Source: Methylococcaceae bacterium
Lineage (GTDB): Bacteria; Pseudomonadota; Gammaproteobacteria; Methylococcales; Methylococcaceae
NCBI GenBank assembly: GCA_012026715.1
Contig: VEPB01000233.1
Coordinates: forward strand, 1 to 6,472
Direction of reading: 5' to 3'
DNA: 6,472 nt
Part shown: positions 5,353 to 6,472 of the stretch, piece after piece
Layout: each line of letters opens with the position of its first letter
Position numbering within the stretch: position 1 is the first letter of the stretch
Made by a program: the position numbers and the translations under genes
The notes under the pieces: generated by a model
Databases searched by the model: none
What the model saw: only the letters and a program-made list of their open reading frames with translations
Told to the model about the DNA's origin: nothing

Positions 5353-6135
5353 ATGACCACATCCATCCATCCCACCGCCGTCATATCGCCCTTGGCCCGC
5401 CTCGCCGAAGGCGTCAGCGTGGGGCCCTACGCCGTCATCGATGGGCCTGCCGAAATCGGCATGGGTTGCCGGATCCTGGCCCATGCGGTGATCCAGCCCT
5501 GGGTGCGCATGGGCAAGGATAACGTGGTGCATCCGGGGGCTGTGATCGGCGGCCTGCCGCAAGACTTGGGGTTCGATCCGGCGACCGAGACCTGGGTGGA
5601 ACTGGGCGACGCCAACGTCATCCGCGAGGCCGCCACCATCAGCCGTGCCACCAAGCCGGGCACGTCCACACGCATCGGTTCCCACTGCTACCTGATGAAT
5701 AACAGCCACGTCGGGCACGACTGCGCCGTTGGCGATCACAGCATCTTCGCCAGCGGCGCGACCCTCGGCGGGCATGTTCAGGTGGGAGACCGGGTGTTCC
5801 TCGGGGGTGGGGTCATGACCCATCAATTCTGCCGCATCGGCAGCTACGCCATGTTGCAGGGCTTGGCCGGCATCAACAAGGACGTGCTGCCCTACATGAT
5901 GGTGGGAGGACGGCCCGGCAAGCATTACCGGCTCAATCTCATCGGCCTGCGCCGCGCCGGCATCGACGGCGAGCGGCTCAAGGCCGTCTCGGCGGCGATG
6001 CGCCGGCTCAAGGGGCAGCGCGGTCTGGAGGGGTTGCCGGACACGCCGGAACTCGACTATCTCAGGTCCTGGCTGGCGGCGGGCAGCAAGCGCGGGATCC
6101 TGCCCTTCGTCGACATTCACCGCGAAGCAGACTGA
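5353..6135 (+). CDS. Divergent LpxA-type acyl-ACP--UDP-sugar acyltransferase
   Basis: LpxA enzymes transfer a 3-hydroxyacyl chain from ACP to UDP-GlcNAc (or UDP-GlcNAc3N) in the first step of lipid A synthesis. The 260-residue protein starts SIHPTAVISPLARLAEGVSV. Hexapeptide (left-handed beta-helix) repeats run to about residue 185, and a helical LpxA tail follows from about 193 (LNLIGLRRAGIDGERLKA). Aligned by eye to E. coli LpxA, it keeps the catalytic base H125 (H122 here, NNSHVGHDC) and H122, H144, H160 and R204 (H119, H141, H157, R201). K76 is replaced by G73, E200 by I197 and G172 by Q169. It is not in a fabZ-lpxA-lpxB cluster. It lies 19 bases after xerD with a weak GGA site at 5341 and is followed by an oxidoreductase gene. 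It may be a second, specialised LpxA; exact substrate unknown. Confidence 0.85.
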   Translation: MTTSIHPTAVISPLARLAEGVSVGPYAVIDGPAEIGMGCRILAHAVIQPWVRMGKDNVVHPGAVIGGLPQDLGFDPATETWVELGDANVIREAATISRATKPGTSTRIGSHCYLMNNSHVGHDCAVGDHSIFASGATLGGHVQVGDRVFLGGGVMTHQFCRIGSYAMLQGLAGINKDVLPYMMVGGRPGKHYRLNLIGLRRAGIDGERLKAVSAAMRRLKGQRGLEGLPDTPELDYLRSWLAAGSKRGILPFVDIHREAD

Positions 6136-6145
6136 GGGGGCGGTC

Positions 6146-6472
6146 ATGAGCAGACTGAAGTGCGCGGTGGTCGGGGTCGGCTACCTCGGCAAGTTCCACG
6201 CGGAAAAATACGCTTCCCTGCCGGACTGCGAACTGGTGGCGGTGGTGGATGCCAATCCGGAAGCCGCGGCGGCCGGCGCCGCCAAGAACGATTGCCAGCC
6301 GCTGACGGACTACCGGGCACTGTTGGGAAAGGTCGACGCGGTCAGCATCGTGGCGCCGACCACCCTCCATTTCCCATTGGCGCGCGACTTTCTCGCCGCC
6401 GGCGCCCACGTGCTGGTGGAAAAGCCCATGACGGTCTCGGTGGAGGAGGCCGACGAGCTGATCGGCATTGCC
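6146..6472 (+). CDS. Gfo/Idh/MocA-family NAD(P)-dependent oxidoreductase, N-terminal part (3'-truncated); GnnA candidate
   Basis: The first 109 residues form a Rossmann domain of the Gfo/Idh/MocA sugar dehydrogenase family. The dinucleotide motif GVGYLG lies at 10-15 and is followed by KFHAEKY. D35 at the end of the second strand (VAVVDAN) suggests NAD rather than NADP. VSIVAPTTLHFPLARDFL spans 66-83, and the family signature EKP is at 92-94 (HVLVEKPMTVSVEEADEL). The window ends before the substrate domain. ATG 6146 is ten bases after the lpxA-like stop and has GAGGGGG (6134-6140) five bases upstream, so the two genes are probably co-transcribed. Next to an LpxA homologue, it could be GnnA, the UDP-GlcNAc 3-dehydrogenase of the amide-linked lipid A pathway. 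The family is broad and this is only a candidate. Confidence 0.88.
   Translation, partial: MSRLKCAVVGVGYLGKFHAEKYASLPDCELVAVVDANPEAAAAGAAKNDCQPLTDYRALLGKVDAVSIVAPTTLHFPLARDFLAAGAHVLVEKPMTVSVEEADELIGIA

Noticed and set aside
5200..6147. Long minus-strand open frame (315 codons) opposite xerD and the lpxA-like gene
   Set aside because: Shadow of well-supported plus-strand genes, with no recognisable motif or start signal.

Overview
The window is a dense, GC-rich, almost entirely plus-strand stretch of a bacterial chromosome. Gene content and protein sequences point to a gammaproteobacterium. The order alaS-lysC-csrA-tRNA-Ser(GCU) resembles that of Pseudomonas and relatives, and CsrA and XerD are close to their gammaproteobacterial counterparts. 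A finer placement, for example a methanotroph of the Methylococcales, is only a guess. I see no CRISPR array, insertion sequence, phage gene or other sign of recent transfer, and no gene-free stretch longer than 140 bases.

Layout: (1) 2-577, the 3' end of alaS. (2) 620-1849, lysC, with a well-formed internal ribosome binding site and GTG that probably also produces a separate regulatory beta subunit. (3) 1850-2307, a spacer with a consensus -10 promoter box, then csrA and a tRNA-Ser(GCU) gene with encoded CCA. (4) 2422-4307, the conserved rpsP-rimM-trmD-rplS operon: two ribosomal proteins flanking a 30S maturation factor and the tRNA m1G37 methyltransferase. rimM has no ATG, GTG or TTG start that keeps its conserved N-terminus; CTG at 2672, overlapping the rpsP stop, is the best candidate. 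(5) 4308-4424, a spacer with three successive hairpins, the last of which competes with an alternative fold around the xerD start. (6) 4425-5333, xerD. (7) 5353-6135, a divergent LpxA-type acyltransferase, followed by the start of a Gfo/Idh/MocA oxidoreductase that runs off the window at 6472.

Most of the window is housekeeping: tRNA charging, aspartate-family amino acid synthesis, global post-transcriptional control, ribosome and tRNA maturation, and chromosome dimer resolution. The two least routine parts are the layered translation-start signals (lysC internal start, rimM CTG start, xerD leader) and the terminal lpxA-like/oxidoreductase pair. That pair recalls the lpxA-gnnA arrangement that supplies 3-amino-glucosamine for amide-linked lipid A.
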